NCBI GenBank assembly: GCA_029379385.1 | Contig: CM055611.1 | Coordinates: forward strand, 16,562,062-16,626,061 | DNA: 64,000 nucleotides | Reading direction: 5' to 3' | Origin: Quillaja saponaria | Lineage: Eukaryota > Streptophyta > Magnoliopsida > Fabales > Quillajaceae | Part shown: positions 12,130-23,312 of the stretch, piece by piece | How the letters are laid out: each line of letters starts with the position of its first letter | Numbering within the stretch: the stretch's first letter is position 1 | Notes under the pieces: generated by a model | The model's database searches: none | What the model was told of the DNA's origin: nothing | The model's input: the letters and a program-made list of their open reading frames with translations, nothing else | Made by a program: the position numbers and the translations under genes

Positions 12130-14090
12130 GAGGAGAGGTAACAATAGGACAGGATCTTAGCTCTTCCGGAGGTCGTGGTAGAGGAGATTCATCATCCTCA
12201 ATGGGTCATGGTAGAGGAGATTCATCATCCTTAAGGGATCGTGGTATAGGCGATTCATCATCCTCGAGGGGTTGTGGTAGAGGCGACTCATCATCTTCGA
12301 GAGGTTGTGGTAGAGGCAATTCATCATCCAAGAAATGTCATGGTGGAGGCGATTCATCATCGTCGAGAGGTCAAAAGCGATGGAGAAGATGATGACAGAG
12401 TTGTTATGTCTACATCATCAATTTAGGATATTAGAGTTTATGCGTTCTCTAGTAGCAGAGTTCAGGCAACATGCGATGACTCAGATGCTTTGATCTCACA
12501 TGCAGACACATTTCCTATAAGAGATCCTTCAGTGTACATAGATCAAGTATTAATATTTATTTTTACATGACTTAAATAAATTTATTTATTTATCATTATT
12601 TTTATATTAACTTTGTGTTGAATTTAGGAGAGGTAAAAAGCCTTAACCTACTACTACTATTAAGGGCGTTCAGTTTAAAAATATATATTTGCGGACTGGT
12701 AAATCTTATAGATTATATTTTTGTATTATGTTTTATATTACCTATTACATGTTTATATTAACTATTAATATTGTGATTTTTTAGAGGTTTCCTTGGGCAT
12801 CCAAAGATAGCGGCTACTATAATATATTTGGTGAAATCTTATTTGCTTCGAATTGGTTACGAAATATAGTGACTTCACACTGGATCAGCAGCGTCGTGTC
12901 TGGAATGATTTCTTAGTTAGTTTAAAATATAAGTGATTTATTATTTTATTATTTATTATTTAGAAACTTATTAAGAGTTCTTTGCAAAATCTAACATTTG
13001 TTTATGTTTAAGACCAGTTAACGATTTAGATCCGATGAGGAGTTAGAGGCAGGCTCTGCCTATATTTGCTAGTGTTTGCAAGGAATGATTTTGGCAAGCA
13101 CTTAATAGGTTGAGGGAAGATAATAAGACACGATAACAGAGATAATACAGAAAAGTGGAAGTCCTTTAAAAAGAATAATTGGGTTACAAAACATATTTGG
13201 AAAAATATGTGTGATATTTTTGGATCAGAATATTGGAAAAAAATTATTTGAGGCCAAAAAGAAGAATAGATTGGCTAATGAAGAGATAGTTAATCATGTG
13301 GGTGGATCTAGACCGATACCTATGTATGCTAAGGACTTGGTACGAATATGTGAATTTTAGTTTTTTTTTATTTTTTATTATTATGTTATTCAAATTAGAT
13401 TCTAACTTATACTTATTATAGTTACTAATATGTTAAATGCTTAGGAGAAAATCCTTGGAAGACCAGTGAAAGACATTGAGGTTTATAATAAAACTCATAT
13501 GAAGAAGGGAAAATATGTATATTCTAGGTCAAAGAGGACAGCTATATAAGTATAATAATTTGTTATACTTCTTATTTATTAAATGCTTATGTATAACTTT
13601 ATTTATTGATGTTGGACATGGGAGGGTGTTGAGCAAGAGATGGTGGATAAATATGGCCCAGATCTTTATACCCAACTAACTTCTAATGATCCTTTGTGGT
13701 TTAATATTGTTAAGCAAGATGAGAAGAGGAATCATGGAAGAGTGTACAGGAAGGGAAAGTATGCAAAAATACCGACTAAAAGTGGATAGACATCGAGTAG
13801 TCAACCATCAATATCAACATCTTCTGGTAATGTCTTATTTCCTTCTCAGATTGCTCCAGTATCGCAATGGTCCGAGAGAGATCAAAAAGCAATGCAAGAT
13901 ATTTTGCCACGTTTGCTTCGACTATCCTTTAGTCGCCTTAATCCAATGTAAGTACATACATTCTAATAATAAGTTGTGTTATTTACAAGTTCAATTTTTT
14001 TTTTAATTATCAGATCGGTGATGATGTTTAGACCAGTGACAATGATTAGCATCATGATGATGCGGATCCTGGTGATAACTAATTAGATTG
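12130..14090 (+). pseudogene. TNPA-like second CACTA gene (Ptta/En/Spm Transposase_24 family), decayed
   Basis: The N-terminal part carries the Gly/Arg/Ser repeat listed separately (12195-12375). Downstream, pieces match the plant Ptta/En/Spm transposase family: a W-x-SFKKNNWV region near 13150-13240, KKKNRLANEEIVNHVGGSRP near 13255-13315, and EKILGRPVKDIEVYNKTHMKK with Y-x-RSKRTA near 13445-13545. EQEMVDKYGPDLYTQL, a SNDPLWF-type segment and a C-terminal region follow near 13630-13950. AT-rich intron-like gaps separate the pieces (12540-12620, 12700-12780, 12930-13020, 13350-13440, 13550-13620), often ending in AG. Frames are interrupted. In active CACTA elements the corresponding protein binds the subterminal repeats and helps the transposase. 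Confidence 0.7.
12195..12375 (+). repeat. 33-bp tandem repeat encoding G-x-GRGDSSSSR-type units
   Basis: Five imperfect copies of a 33-bp unit, each reading about 11 residues such as GCGRGDSSSSR in the + frame from 12201. Gly/Arg-rich and Ser-rich repeats of this sort are frequent at the start of CACTA TNPA-like proteins. The repeat stays in frame over all five copies while the rest of the gene is broken. Confidence 0.75.
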
Positions 14091-14459
14091 TAGCCTTTAT
14101 TCTTAAATGACTTTATTTTTATTGTGTAGTTTGAATTGTTAATTACTTTATTATTGTTGTTTTGGTACTAGATGAGGTTATGACTGATCAAAAGTCTTTA
14201 AGAATTTTTTTCTTTCTCTATTGTGGCATAACTAATTAGGTTGTGTTATTAATATTGATACCTAAACAAAATTATCATGTTTTTATGGTATAGAATTTTT
14301 CTTTTTGTATTGTGGTATTGGATTGTTCTTTTTATATTGTGATATTCGATTATGGATTTTGGATTTTGGTCTGGTATGGATGAATGTATGTTTACATGTG
14401 GAAATTATTTAGGCATGATCATCTTTTTTGGTTTTTTATTTTTTTTATATAAATAAAAA

Positions 14460-14883
14460 CATAGATTATCTATGACGGGCAACCGTCTTTGATAACTATC
14501 TACTACGGTAAACCATATCATTATCTACGACGGGCATGTGTTATCTACGACTGGAAATGCTCGTCTTAAATAGTTAGGCGCCATTTTGCGTCAAAACTTA
14601 TCCAAGACGCTTATATTATCTACTGACGAGCAAAGTTTTGGTGCAAAATGGCTTGAAACTATCTAAGACAGGCATATCCCATCGTAGATAACACATGCCC
14701 ATCGTAGATAATGAATTATCCACGACGGGTTTAGTACTGTTGTAGATGCCCATTATTAGTGACTGGCGTTTTCTACATCGAGTCTATCTATGACAGTTGC
14801 TTGTCGCCAATGTTTCAACGACGGGTTTTTTGACTATCTAAGATGGTTTTTGCCCGTCCCGGATAACTCATTTTCTTGTAGTA
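14460..14883. repeat. Right subterminal repeat cluster of CACTA-1
   Basis: Many short direct and inverted copies of a motif around 'tatctacgacgggca' and its complement (for example near 14468, 14523, 14541, 14690 and 14711) lie within 420 bp of the right end. This is the expected binding array for a TNPA-type protein. The array ends in TTTCTTGTAGTA. Confidence 0.8.
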
Positions 14884-14886
14884 ATT

Positions 14887-17560
14887 TATATACATATTTT
14901 ATGAAATATACTAATATTACTATGTACCTAATTGAAGCTAAAAGCATGTATATATATCATACTGCCAACATCTAAATATTCAGTATTTTTCTTTATTATA
15001 ATATTACTTTGTACATAATTGAATTCAAAAATATTTTTATCACAATTAGTTAAGTTTTTAAGAACTATAGTTGTAATTTTTCAGTCATATATATTTCTGT
15101 GACAAATATATAAATAGATGAAAGAATATCTGGGCCTCGTACGCAAACAAAAAAGATAAGCTGGTTTGGAGCATACTTTGAATGCATGGGATGTTCAGTG
15201 TTAATTCTTGTTGATTTGAATGGCAGTTGACTTTAGCTGGAGAATTTGGACTGAGTGCGTAGATGGTATGTGAACTGGACCTGTACAAAAATAGGTGTTA
15301 AAAATTATAAAATAAAAAGAAAACCGTACACCAACTCCGGCCTGGGAAGCGAGTCACACATGGGCTCAATTTATAGTTAATGATTGTGCCACATAATCCC
15401 ATCAAGCAATTTTAAGGTTTCTAAGTTTAAAAATGGCTGCTAATGAGCTGAACCAAATAGGACTCTTAGAGATATCTGTGACATTAATGTTGAACCAGGC
15501 TCAAGTTTAATAGTTATAAGAGGGACCACATGCCCATTAACCTCCCACGGTGTCCAAGTGGCTTGGGGTTATGAGCTCTCACCACGGAACTCAGGCAACA
15601 AGCCCTAATACTAAAAAGCTTATGTATATTATTTAAGCCTATTGACTGGCCAATACGGGACTAATTCTGAACTCAACATTCAATTCAATCAAAACTTTTC
15701 TTGCTTGCACCAATGTCTCGTTTTTCTACAACATTGTATATACACAATTATAATAATCTTTTTTTAGTTGCTAAATTTAGTAAAATTTTATTATTATAAA
15801 ATGAAAACAAAAACCAAAATTTCAACAACGACGATTTCAATGTTAAATTATTATATATATCACGTTAGTAGTTGTTAGTTGTATTCTATTAATTTGTTGC
15901 CCACTTTGTGTTTGTCATAGTATTATTACTATTATTTTTATTTTATTTTTATAAACATTTGTCATAGTATTATATCTCTAAACTCTTCTCTCAATACACA
16001 AATGAATAATTCTTCTATTTACAACAAAATAAAGACTATTTATGAAAGAAAATGCAAGAGTACGTTTACATTTAAAAAGATTTGGTTTAGCAAAATTGTA
16101 CATAAATAAAGAATATAGAAGAATCCCATTGACAGTGGACTTATACATAAGATGTTTGAATTCAATTTATAAATACAGCTGTTGTTGACTTAAACTAAAT
16201 AATAAAAATAATAATAATTAAAAGTTTCATAACTCTCCAATGTGAGACTCAAATTATAAACTATCTAACACAAGGAGGTAACAAGTAAAAAAACGAAATA
16301 AAGTAAGAAACAATATTGATCACAGATAACGTTATGTTATCATCTAATTAAGACTATATGTCAAGTTGACTCTCATTGAGTTGTTGGAAGCAGAAATAAA
16401 TAACCTATGCTAGGACCAATGGCTTGGGTTACGAGCTCCCACCACCGAACTCAGGCAACAGGTCTTTTTCTTTTTTCTTTTTTCTTTTTTTCCGCTAAGA
16501 CTCAGGCAACAGGTTTTAAAACTGAAAAAATTTACAAACATTATTTTAATATATTTCTCGACCAATATGGGACTAATACATGACATGTTCATATTTTGAA
16601 CTTTTGTAAAAAATGAAATTTAATGTCCCCAAAATATTATATTTTTGTTAATTTGCCTCAAAAGTATTTTTCATGTCAATTTTGTTTCATAATTTTCAAA
16701 ACGTTTGTAACGAAGAACCATTTGCTCCTACAAATTTTATTCTATCAACGAACGTATCATTACTTCCTACTCGTCAAACGGATGTGTATTTGACATTTTT
16801 GCCTTCCAAAGCCTAATTTTCAAAGTTATCTAATCTAAACACCTAAGCTTGCATAAGACGAACCCCATTGACCTAAATGTGGAACCATTTTTGCCTACAA
16901 GTTTTATTCAATTCCACTGACATGTTGGTACTTTTGGCTAGTCAAATAAATGTGTTTTTGACATTTTTGCCCCCCGAAACCCAATTTTCAAAATTAAGTA
17001 GACTAAACACCAAAACTTGCATGAAATAAACCCCTATTAACCCAAAATTAACTATCTGGTGTGACATTTCCTTGTTAGGTTTTCTCTTTATTGTGGTCTT
17101 TACTTTCCAATGTATCCAAAAAAATAAAAATTAAGTAACTAAATCTAATAAACTTTTTTTTAAAAATTTCAGTTAAGATTTATATTTTTTATGCTGAATT
17201 TTATTATACTGCTAGCAAAACATAATGCCAAAAATTCATGGCTATTTCTATGATTTCTTGACCCAGTTTGGTTTGGCTTGCTTTACAACGGTTTTTGGGT
17301 TTAAGTTTTTCTATAAAGTTGTTTGGTAATAGAGATTTTGTTTTGTAAGATTTACGGAAAAACATTTTTGAGCTTTTATGGTCTTAAAAGCTGAAATTAC
17401 AAAAAGAAACATTTTTAAATAGAAACATTTTCAAAAAGAAAATAAAGAAAACTCAAATAAAATTAAATAATTTTTATTATATCTCATAGCACTTTTACGT
17501 TAACTCAACGCAACGAAACAGACCCTTTGACCCTCCCTAAACATAATTGGTGCAAAGTGA
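14887..17560. other. Non-coding part of duplication copy B
   Basis: Sequence collinear with 52084-55640. No genes are supported. A short phrase around 'ctcaggcaacaggt' recurs locally (about 15590, 16450 and 16500) and in copy C (52930). The segment 17057-17125 is the extreme 3' end of a LINE, ending in an A-rich stretch; the LINE body seen at 54680-55000 in copy C is missing here. Confidence 0.55.
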
Positions 17561-18019
17561 ATACAAATTATTCTTCTTTTGGGAATCCGGGAACTCATGG
17601 TCAAAGCCAAAAGACACAAAAGTTGAGAATTCATTTATCGATGAGTCACCTAAGTTAATAACAACTCTAAATAAAAATGTTATCCAACAATTTTTTATTT
17701 TTTCAAAACAGGCAAATATTGAAATAATTAGCTAGATCTCTGCCCTTTCAAAGCTCAAAATCCTTATATGTTCAATTTATGACATAAAATAAATCCAATT
17801 GTTTACATATTCTCCCTATATCTCTTTCTCTCTATATATATATATTACACTAAAGTTTGGGCTATAGTTTGTAAAAGGGGTGACAAAATAAAGGGTCAAG
17901 AAGCTGGAGTAGCTAGATATATAAAATTGTGGTTGTAATTTGTGCAACTATGAAACAACTAGCTTGGATGAAGAAGATCATGTCTTTTATTATTCTAGTT
18001 CTCTTAGTTGGATTAGTAG

Positions 18020-18024
18020 AACTC
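18020..18024. repeat. Target site duplication AACTC, left of gypsy-1
   Basis: AACTC directly precedes the TGTTAC of the 5' LTR and is repeated at 23308-23312 directly after the 3' LTR. The intact paralogue at 56119-56123 has one copy, in 'aaaactcagtg'. Confidence 0.92.
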
Positions 18025-18269
18025 TGTTACATGCATAAAAGGAAAGACTACCGTTTTGAAAGAAATTAGACTATATTTAGTTAAGAAGAGAACACAGGGT
18101 CGTTTACATATAACAAAGTTAATTAGACTGTTGTAATGCCGTTGGAGAACATAACGGTGACTGTAGCAAGTCTTCCTCTTTATATTCAGAAGTGTAAACA
18201 AATCTGAGGCATTGAATGAATAATACCCAATTTCTTTCTTTCTTAGTTTCTTAGAGTCAGATGCTAACA
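18025..18269 (+). repeat. 5' LTR of gypsy-1
   Basis: Begins TGTTACATGCAT and ends GATGCTAACA (short TGTTA/TAACA inverted ends). 245 bp. Pairs with 23044-23307. Confidence 0.92.
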
Positions 18270-18270
18270 C

Positions 18271-18282
18271 TGGTATCAGAGC
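18271..18282 (+). other. Primer binding site of gypsy-1
   Basis: TGGTATCAGAGC, one base after the 5' LTR, is the plant initiator-tRNA-Met complementary site used to prime minus-strand synthesis. Confidence 0.88.
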
Positions 18283-18745
18283 TCTATTTCAAGCCATGGT
18301 AGAGTCAAAGCAGATGCATGAAGTTCACCGGCTGGAAGGAAGGATCGAGAATTTCCAAGAAACGATGCAGCAAACCTTGAATGACCACAATCGATGTATG
18401 GAAGAAGCTGATTGAAGGAGTGATGAAAGATTTGCTCAGATAATGGAAGAACTCAGGAGGATGAGAGGTGGTCTTGACCAAAATCTTGGAGGTCAACTAA
18501 GGGCAAGGCAATGGAGGTGTGGTGCCAGGAATAAATTTGGTACCTGAGTTGCAAATTATGGGGATAGGGGTTAGAGGTCATCAGGCTCTAGAAATTCCAA
18601 CATAAATATTACTACAGGTGTTCCAGAAATCCTAATTTTTGGGAATCTTGATGGGTTACAAGGAAGAAATCTCATACCAGAGGGGTAGATGGGAGGAATT
18701 CCAAGAGGAATGGGTTAAGAGGCTATGGACATGGGGGCTTAAGGG

Positions 18746-19580
18746 TTGTTTGGAGCAAGAGCAGTTATACATGATGCTGCACACTTTAGAAATGTTTATC
18801 ATCTGGTGAAGTATGCAAGAATGGATTGTCCAAGGTTTGAAGGAGATAACTTCAAAGATTGGTACTATAGGGTGGAGCAATTCTTTGAGGTGGAAGGCGT
18901 GTTGGAAGTGCATAAAGTGAGCACAGTAAGTGCTCATTTAGATGGGAGAGCCTTACAATGGCACTAAAACTTTATGAAGAGTTTTGCAAGAGTGGTAATA
19001 TCCTGGGATCGATACATTACTAATATGAGGAACAGGTTTGCTAATGCTGCTTATGAAGATCTTGTGTCAAATTTAGTGAAGTTAAAGCAGTGGGGTGGTG
19101 TAAAGGAATATCAAGAAGCCTTTGAGAAAACCCTTAGTCACAGTAATATACCAGAAGAAATTGCAATGAGTTGTTTCTTAAGTGGATTGAGGATGGAAAT
19201 TAAAACAACAGTGAGGTGTTTTAATCCCAAAAGTCTGACTGAAGCCATGTATTTGGCAAGAATGCAAGAATCCACCTTCTTGGAGTTAACCAAGAGAACC
19301 CAACAGAAACCCAACACCTACTAACCAAATTTCACTCCCATAACCCTACCAACTCTAATGCCACCCACACCTAAATTTCTATCCAACATATCAAACACCA
19401 AACCCATACCAGAATCAACTAATTCCAGACCAAACAACCCATACAAACCCACCAAGAACATGAGTCAAAAGGAGATGGAAGAAAAAAGATTGAAGGGGTT
19501 GTGTTAATGGTGTGAGGAGAAGTATGTCCCAGGCCACAAGTGCATGAGGTCTCAGTTATACTAGATTGTGTTGGAAGTGG
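18746..19580 (+). pseudogene. gypsy-1 gag (retrotransposon gag domain plus zinc-knuckle remnant)
   Basis: The first open piece, 18746-18964, contains CPRFEGDNFKDWYYRVEQFFEV, the start of the plant retrotransposon gag domain, and ends at a stop. The next, 18974-19324, continues it with a W-x-x-x-I...RF and LVKLKQ...V-x-EY-x-x-x-FE pattern and the FLSGL-x-x-EI region. Near 19500-19550 a CCHC-like knuckle remnant (WCEEKYVPGHKC) follows another stop. The gag protein would form the nucleocapsid-like particle and bind element RNA. Confidence 0.82.
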
Positions 19581-19741
19581 AGGAGGAAGAAGCTATAGAG
19601 TATGATGCAGGGGTCTCTAACAGTATAAGCATTACTAAAATTTATGAGGAAGAGTAACAAGAGACACATAGGATATCATTACATGCATTGTGGCGACTGG
19701 ATGAGTACCAAACTATGAAGATAGAGGGCATAATGAATAAT

Positions 19742-20173
19742 TAACCCTTATTGATATTAGTTGATAGTGGAAGCACTCATAATTTTCTTGATATGAAATA
19801 TGCAAAAAGGGTTGGATACAGATTACGAGTATCTGAAGGATGCCAAGTTACTGTAGCAAATGGAGAAAAGGTGAAAATTCAACATCAATGCAATAAATTG
19901 AAATGGCAGATGCAGAAAAGGGCATTTCAAGCTGATTTCTTGGTTATGCCTTTGGGGGGTTGCCATATGGTGTTAGGGATACAGTGGCTGTCAACACTAG
20001 GTCCTATCCTACGGGACTTTGACAAGATGACTATGTTGTTTTTGAAGGGTCAAGCTTCAATAATGTTACAAGGGAATAGGGAAGTAGGAATGATCCAACC
20101 GAAGGAGTTGAGGAAAACTAGCCACTGCGGGAGCTCTTTGATGATAGTGCTAGTAACAAAGAAGAATAACTAA
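19742..20173 (+). pseudogene. gypsy-1 protease region
   Basis: The open frame from 19751 contains LVDSGSTHNFLD, the D-S-G active site of retroelement aspartic protease, then FLVMPLGGCHMVLGIQWL, the typical end of that domain. The frame is closed at 20171 before reverse transcriptase. In the family this protease cleaves the polyprotein. Confidence 0.85.
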
Positions 20174-20259
20174 CAGGGGAATCAAGATAAAGTGGAATGC
20201 AGAGCTACAAAGGTAACTAAGATACCTACTGATATAGCTAAAGTACTGCAGCAATTTAT

Positions 20260-21194
20260 ATATTTTACAGGAACCTAAGAGTTTGCCCCCTCATAGATCC
20301 CATGATCATAGGATACTTCTAAAAGATGAAGGTCAAGTGCTGAAACTAAGACCTTATAGGTACCCTGTAATTCAGAAGGACACTATTGAAAAGATGGTGC
20401 AGGAAATGATGGAGTCTAGAATTATTAGGACTAGCAACAGTCCTTTTTCATCACCTATAGTTATAGTAAAGAAAAAAGATGGGTCGTGGAGGATGTGTGT
20501 TGATTATAGACAACTCAATCAACTAACTATAAAAGATAAGTTCCCCATTCCAGTAATTGAAGAGCTACTGGATGAGCTCCATGGGAAAAAAGTATTCTCC
20601 AAATTAGACTTAAGGGTTGGGTATCATCAAATCAGGACGGTAGAAGAGGACATTCCAAAAACAGCCTTTAGGACACATTCTGGCCACTATGAATACTTGG
20701 TAATGCCTTTTGGGTTAACCAATGCTCCATCAACATTTCAAAGCTTGATGACTGAGGTGCTTAGACCTTTTTTGAGGAAATTTGTGTTGGTTTTCATAGA
20801 TTATATACTGATTTATAGTCAGAATTGGGGCCAGCATGTAAAACACTTGACTGTGATATTTGAAGTGCTAAGAAAACATACCATATTTGTAAAGGAGAAT
20901 AAATGCTCTTTTAGGGCTCAAGAGGTTGAATATCTAGGCCATATCATAATTGAAACTGGGGTGGCAGCTAATCCTAAAAAAATTGAAGGTATGATTGAAT
21001 GGCTTGTACCAAAAACAGTAAAAGCATTAAAGGGTTTTTTGGGTTTGACTGGCTACTATAGGAAGTTTGTGAAAGGATATGGTAGTATCAACAAGCCTTT
21101 AACTGAGTTGTTAAAGAAAGAAGCATTTATATGGTCCCAAGAAGCTAAAGCAGCCTTTCAAATGTTAAAAAAAGCCATGACTGAAGCAATGTGA
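20260..21194 (+). pseudogene. gypsy-1 reverse transcriptase (mutated catalytic motif)
   Basis: The open frame 20283-21194 covers most of the domain: [34 protein letters not shown]-x-GYHQIR, TAFRTHSGHYEYLVMPFGLTNAPSTFQ, then the polymerase motif. The element reads VFIDYILIYS where active enzymes have F/Y-x-D-D, so one catalytic aspartate is replaced by tyrosine. The thumb/connection part (YLGHIIIETGV, FLGLTGYYRKFVKGY) is intact. It would have copied element RNA to DNA. Confidence 0.9.
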
Positions 21195-21720
21195 TTTTCA
21201 TAATTGAGATTGATGCTTGTGGCATAGGGATTGGTGTTGTACTGATGTAGACTAAAAGACCCATAACATTTACCAGTAAGGCACTGTCTCAAAAACATCA
21301 AAGTATGTCCACTTATAAGAAGGAGATGTTGGCAATTGTGTTTGCTGTGAGGAAATGAAGTTCTTACTTGATTGGAAGACATTTCTAAATCAAAATTGAC
21401 CACCAAAGTTTGAGATTTTTGTTGGATTAAAGGTTAACTACTCCAGCACAGCAAGAATTTTTAGCCAAAATGATGGGTTTTGACTATGAGATTTGCTACA
21501 AAAAGGGAAGCAAAAACGTAGTAGCTAATGCTCTATCTAAGAGGGATGAACCACAATTGTATGTGGTGTACACCATAACTGTGCAATCTGAGTTGTTGCA
21601 AAAAATAAAGCAATCATGGGAACAAGATGAAAGGTTTTATAAAATTATTAAAGAACTGGGTGAATCAGTTGATAGCCATAGGCACTACACTTGGGAGCAA
21701 GGAGAGTTGAAAAGAAAGGG
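21195..21720 (+). pseudogene. gypsy-1 RNase H region
   Basis: Pieces in shifting frames: IEIDACGIGIGVV (metal-binding start) near 21205, then a GP-x-x-F and KALSQKHQ region, then ALLDFRLPTYDY-like material. The open frame 21470-21727 begins MMGFDYEICYKKGSKNVVANALSKR, the D-E-x-x-Y-K-G...ADALS tail. Degrades the RNA strand during reverse transcription. Broken by frameshifts near 21194 and 21350. Confidence 0.75.
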
Positions 21721-21739
21721 AAGCTAGTAGTAGGGAATA

Positions 21740-22480
21740 ATCTAACTTTAAAGCAGGAAATAATAGAATGTTATCATGGCAGCCTAGTAGAAGGCCATTC
21801 AGGGGTAGTACCAACTTGCAAAAGGATAGCAGTCAGCATGTACTAGAAAGGATTAAAGCCTGATGTGAAGGAATTTGTGAAAGCATGTGGAATATGTCAA
21901 AAGGCTAAGTATGAGACAGCAGCTAATGCTGGTTTATTACAGCCCTTGCCTATTCCAGATAGGGTTTGGACTGATATAGCCATGGACTTTGTGGAGGGGC
22001 TTCCAAAATCTGAGAGCATGAATGTAATCCTGGTGGTGGTGGATAAACTGAGCAAGTATGCTCATTTCATTCCCTTAGCACACCTTTTCTTAGCTATTAA
22101 AGTGGCTCAAGTGTTCATGAATACTATTTTTAGATTACATGAACCCCCACAGTCAATTGTCTCTAACAAGGATAAGATTTTTCTCAGTAAATTCTAGGAG
22201 AAACTGATGAAAAAGCAGGGAATCAAGCAAAGATTATCTACAGCTTACCATCCACAAACAGATGGTCAAACTGAAATGTTAAACAGATGCTTAGAAACAT
22301 ATCTAAGGTGTATGACAGGTGAACAACCCAAGGAATGGGTCAGGTGGCTTCCCTTGGCAGAATATTGGTATAATACCAATTTTCATAGTGCCATACAAAC
22401 CACTCCTTATCAAGTCTTATATGGCCAAAAACCTCCTATGCATATTCCTTACCTATCAGGTAGCACTGCATAGAAACAGT
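21740..22480 (+). pseudogene. gypsy-1 integrase
   Basis: The zinc-binding H-H-C-C part is at 21765-21900 (ECYHGS, GHSG, C-G-I-C-Q-K). The catalytic core follows: WTDIAMDFVEGLPKS and VVVDKLSKYAHFIPL in 21865-22197, then a stop at 22195. 22207-22473 carries RLSTAYHPQTDGQTEMLNRCLE (with the catalytic Glu region), PKEWVRWLPLAEYWYN and PYQVLYGQ-x-PP. A single stop and short spacer separate the two open pieces. It inserts element DNA into the host genome. Confidence 0.87.
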
Positions 22481-22520
22481 AGACGGAAGCTTAAATGCTA
22501 GAGAATAAGCTATCAAGGTA

Positions 22521-22985
22521 TTGAAATTTCATATGGAGAGGGCACAGAACAGGATGAGGATGCATACCAATAAGCATAAAACAGACAAGGCATTTCAAGT
22601 GAGGGATAAGGTCTACTTGAAATTGCAGCCATACAGACAACAATCACTGGTTACTAGATACCACTTGAAACTAAGCTACAAGTATTTTAGTCCATATGTA
22701 ATTACAAGGAAGGTAGGAGCAGTGGCATATGAGTTGAATTTGCCATCAACTTTCAAAATACATCATGTGTTCCATGTCTCCCAGTTAAAGGCAACCATAG
22801 GGGAGCATCCAGCCATAACTATACCACCAAGCTACAATGAAGAGGGTATTGTCACCATTGAACCAGAAGCTATACTAGACAGGAGGATAGTAAGGAAAGG
22901 TCACAAAGTAGTAACTCAAGTATTGATCAAGTGGTCTTCTTCTTTCATGGAGGATGCCACATGAGAGGACTTGAAAAGCATTAAG
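22521..22985 (+). pseudogene. gypsy-1 pol C-terminus with chromodomain remnant
   Basis: DKVYLKLQPYRQQS, then YELNLPSTFKIHHVFHVSQLK, then a C-terminal stretch with ILDRRIVRKGHKVVTQVLIKW and ATWED-like ending (the W codon is a TGA stop). This is the chromodomain position of chromoviruses, thought to direct integration to marked chromatin. The start of the frame has lost its connection to integrase by frameshift near 22480-22520. Confidence 0.8.
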
Positions 22986-23025
22986 CATAAATTTTCAACA
23001 TTCCACCCTTGAGGACAAGGGTGTG

Positions 23026-23043
23026 CTTCAAAGGGGGGTGGAT
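23026..23043 (+). other. Polypurine tract of gypsy-1
   Basis: Purine run 'caaaggggggtggat' immediately upstream of the 3' LTR TGTTAC. It primes plus-strand synthesis in this class. Confidence 0.8.
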
Positions 23044-23307
23044 TGTTACAAGCACAAAAGGAAAGACTTCCGTTTTGAAAAAAATTAGACTGTAATTAGT
23101 TTAGAAGAGAACACAAGGTTGTTTACATATAACAGAGTTAGATAGACTGTTGTAATGCTGTTTGAGAACATAACGGTGACTGTAGCAAGTTTTCCTCTTT
23201 ATATTCAGAAGTGTAAACAAATCTGAAGCACTGAATGAATAATACCCAATTTCTTTCTTTCTTTCTTTGTTCTTTCTTTCTTAGTTTCTTAGAGTCAGAC
23301 GCTAACA
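23044..23307 (+). repeat. 3' LTR of gypsy-1
   Basis: Begins TGTTACAAGCAC and ends GACGCTAACA. 264 bp; the extra length relative to the 5' LTR lies in a CTTT-rich run at about 23255-23282. Confidence 0.92.
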
Positions 23308-23312
23308 AACTC
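23308..23312. repeat. Target site duplication AACTC, right of gypsy-1
   Basis: Second copy of the 5-bp duplication; see 18020-18024. Confidence 0.92.

Larger units (their letters stand above)
2841..14883 (+). mobile_element. CACTA (En/Spm) DNA transposon 1, 12.0 kb, degraded
   Basis: The left end is CACTACAAGAAA and the right end is TTTCTTGTAGTA, a terminal inverted repeat in which the final G has become A. It is flanked by a 3-bp duplication (ATT). Subterminal repeats with the core 'tatctacgacggg' or its complement recur at 2855-2900, 4600-4670 and 14465-14870. Internally there is a transposase reading left to right (8186-11613) and a TNPA-like second gene (12130-14090), the normal gene order for autonomous plant CACTA elements. 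Both are broken by frameshifts and stops, so the element is non-functional. A foldback element sits inside its left end (3025-4574). The empty site in copy C confirms both borders. Confidence 0.9.
18025..23307 (+). mobile_element. Ty3/gypsy LTR retrotransposon 1 (chromovirus), complete structure, coding dead
   Basis: A complete 5.3-kb element: 5' LTR, primer binding site, gag, protease, reverse transcriptase, RNase H, integrase, chromodomain-like C-terminus, polypurine tract and 3' LTR. Protease-RT-RNase H-integrase order identifies Ty3/gypsy, and the C-terminal chromodomain identifies a chromovirus. By eye the two LTRs differ at about 18 of 245 aligned positions plus a CTTT-repeat expansion of about 19 bp, so the insertion is not recent. 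Stops and frameshifts occur throughout pol. The element sits inside the small-peptide pseudogene, in the same orientation as that gene. Confidence 0.92.

Noticed and set aside
12157..12360. Minus-strand frame with repeated MMNRLYHD units
   Set aside because: It is the antisense shadow of the 33-bp repeat in the TNPA-like gene.
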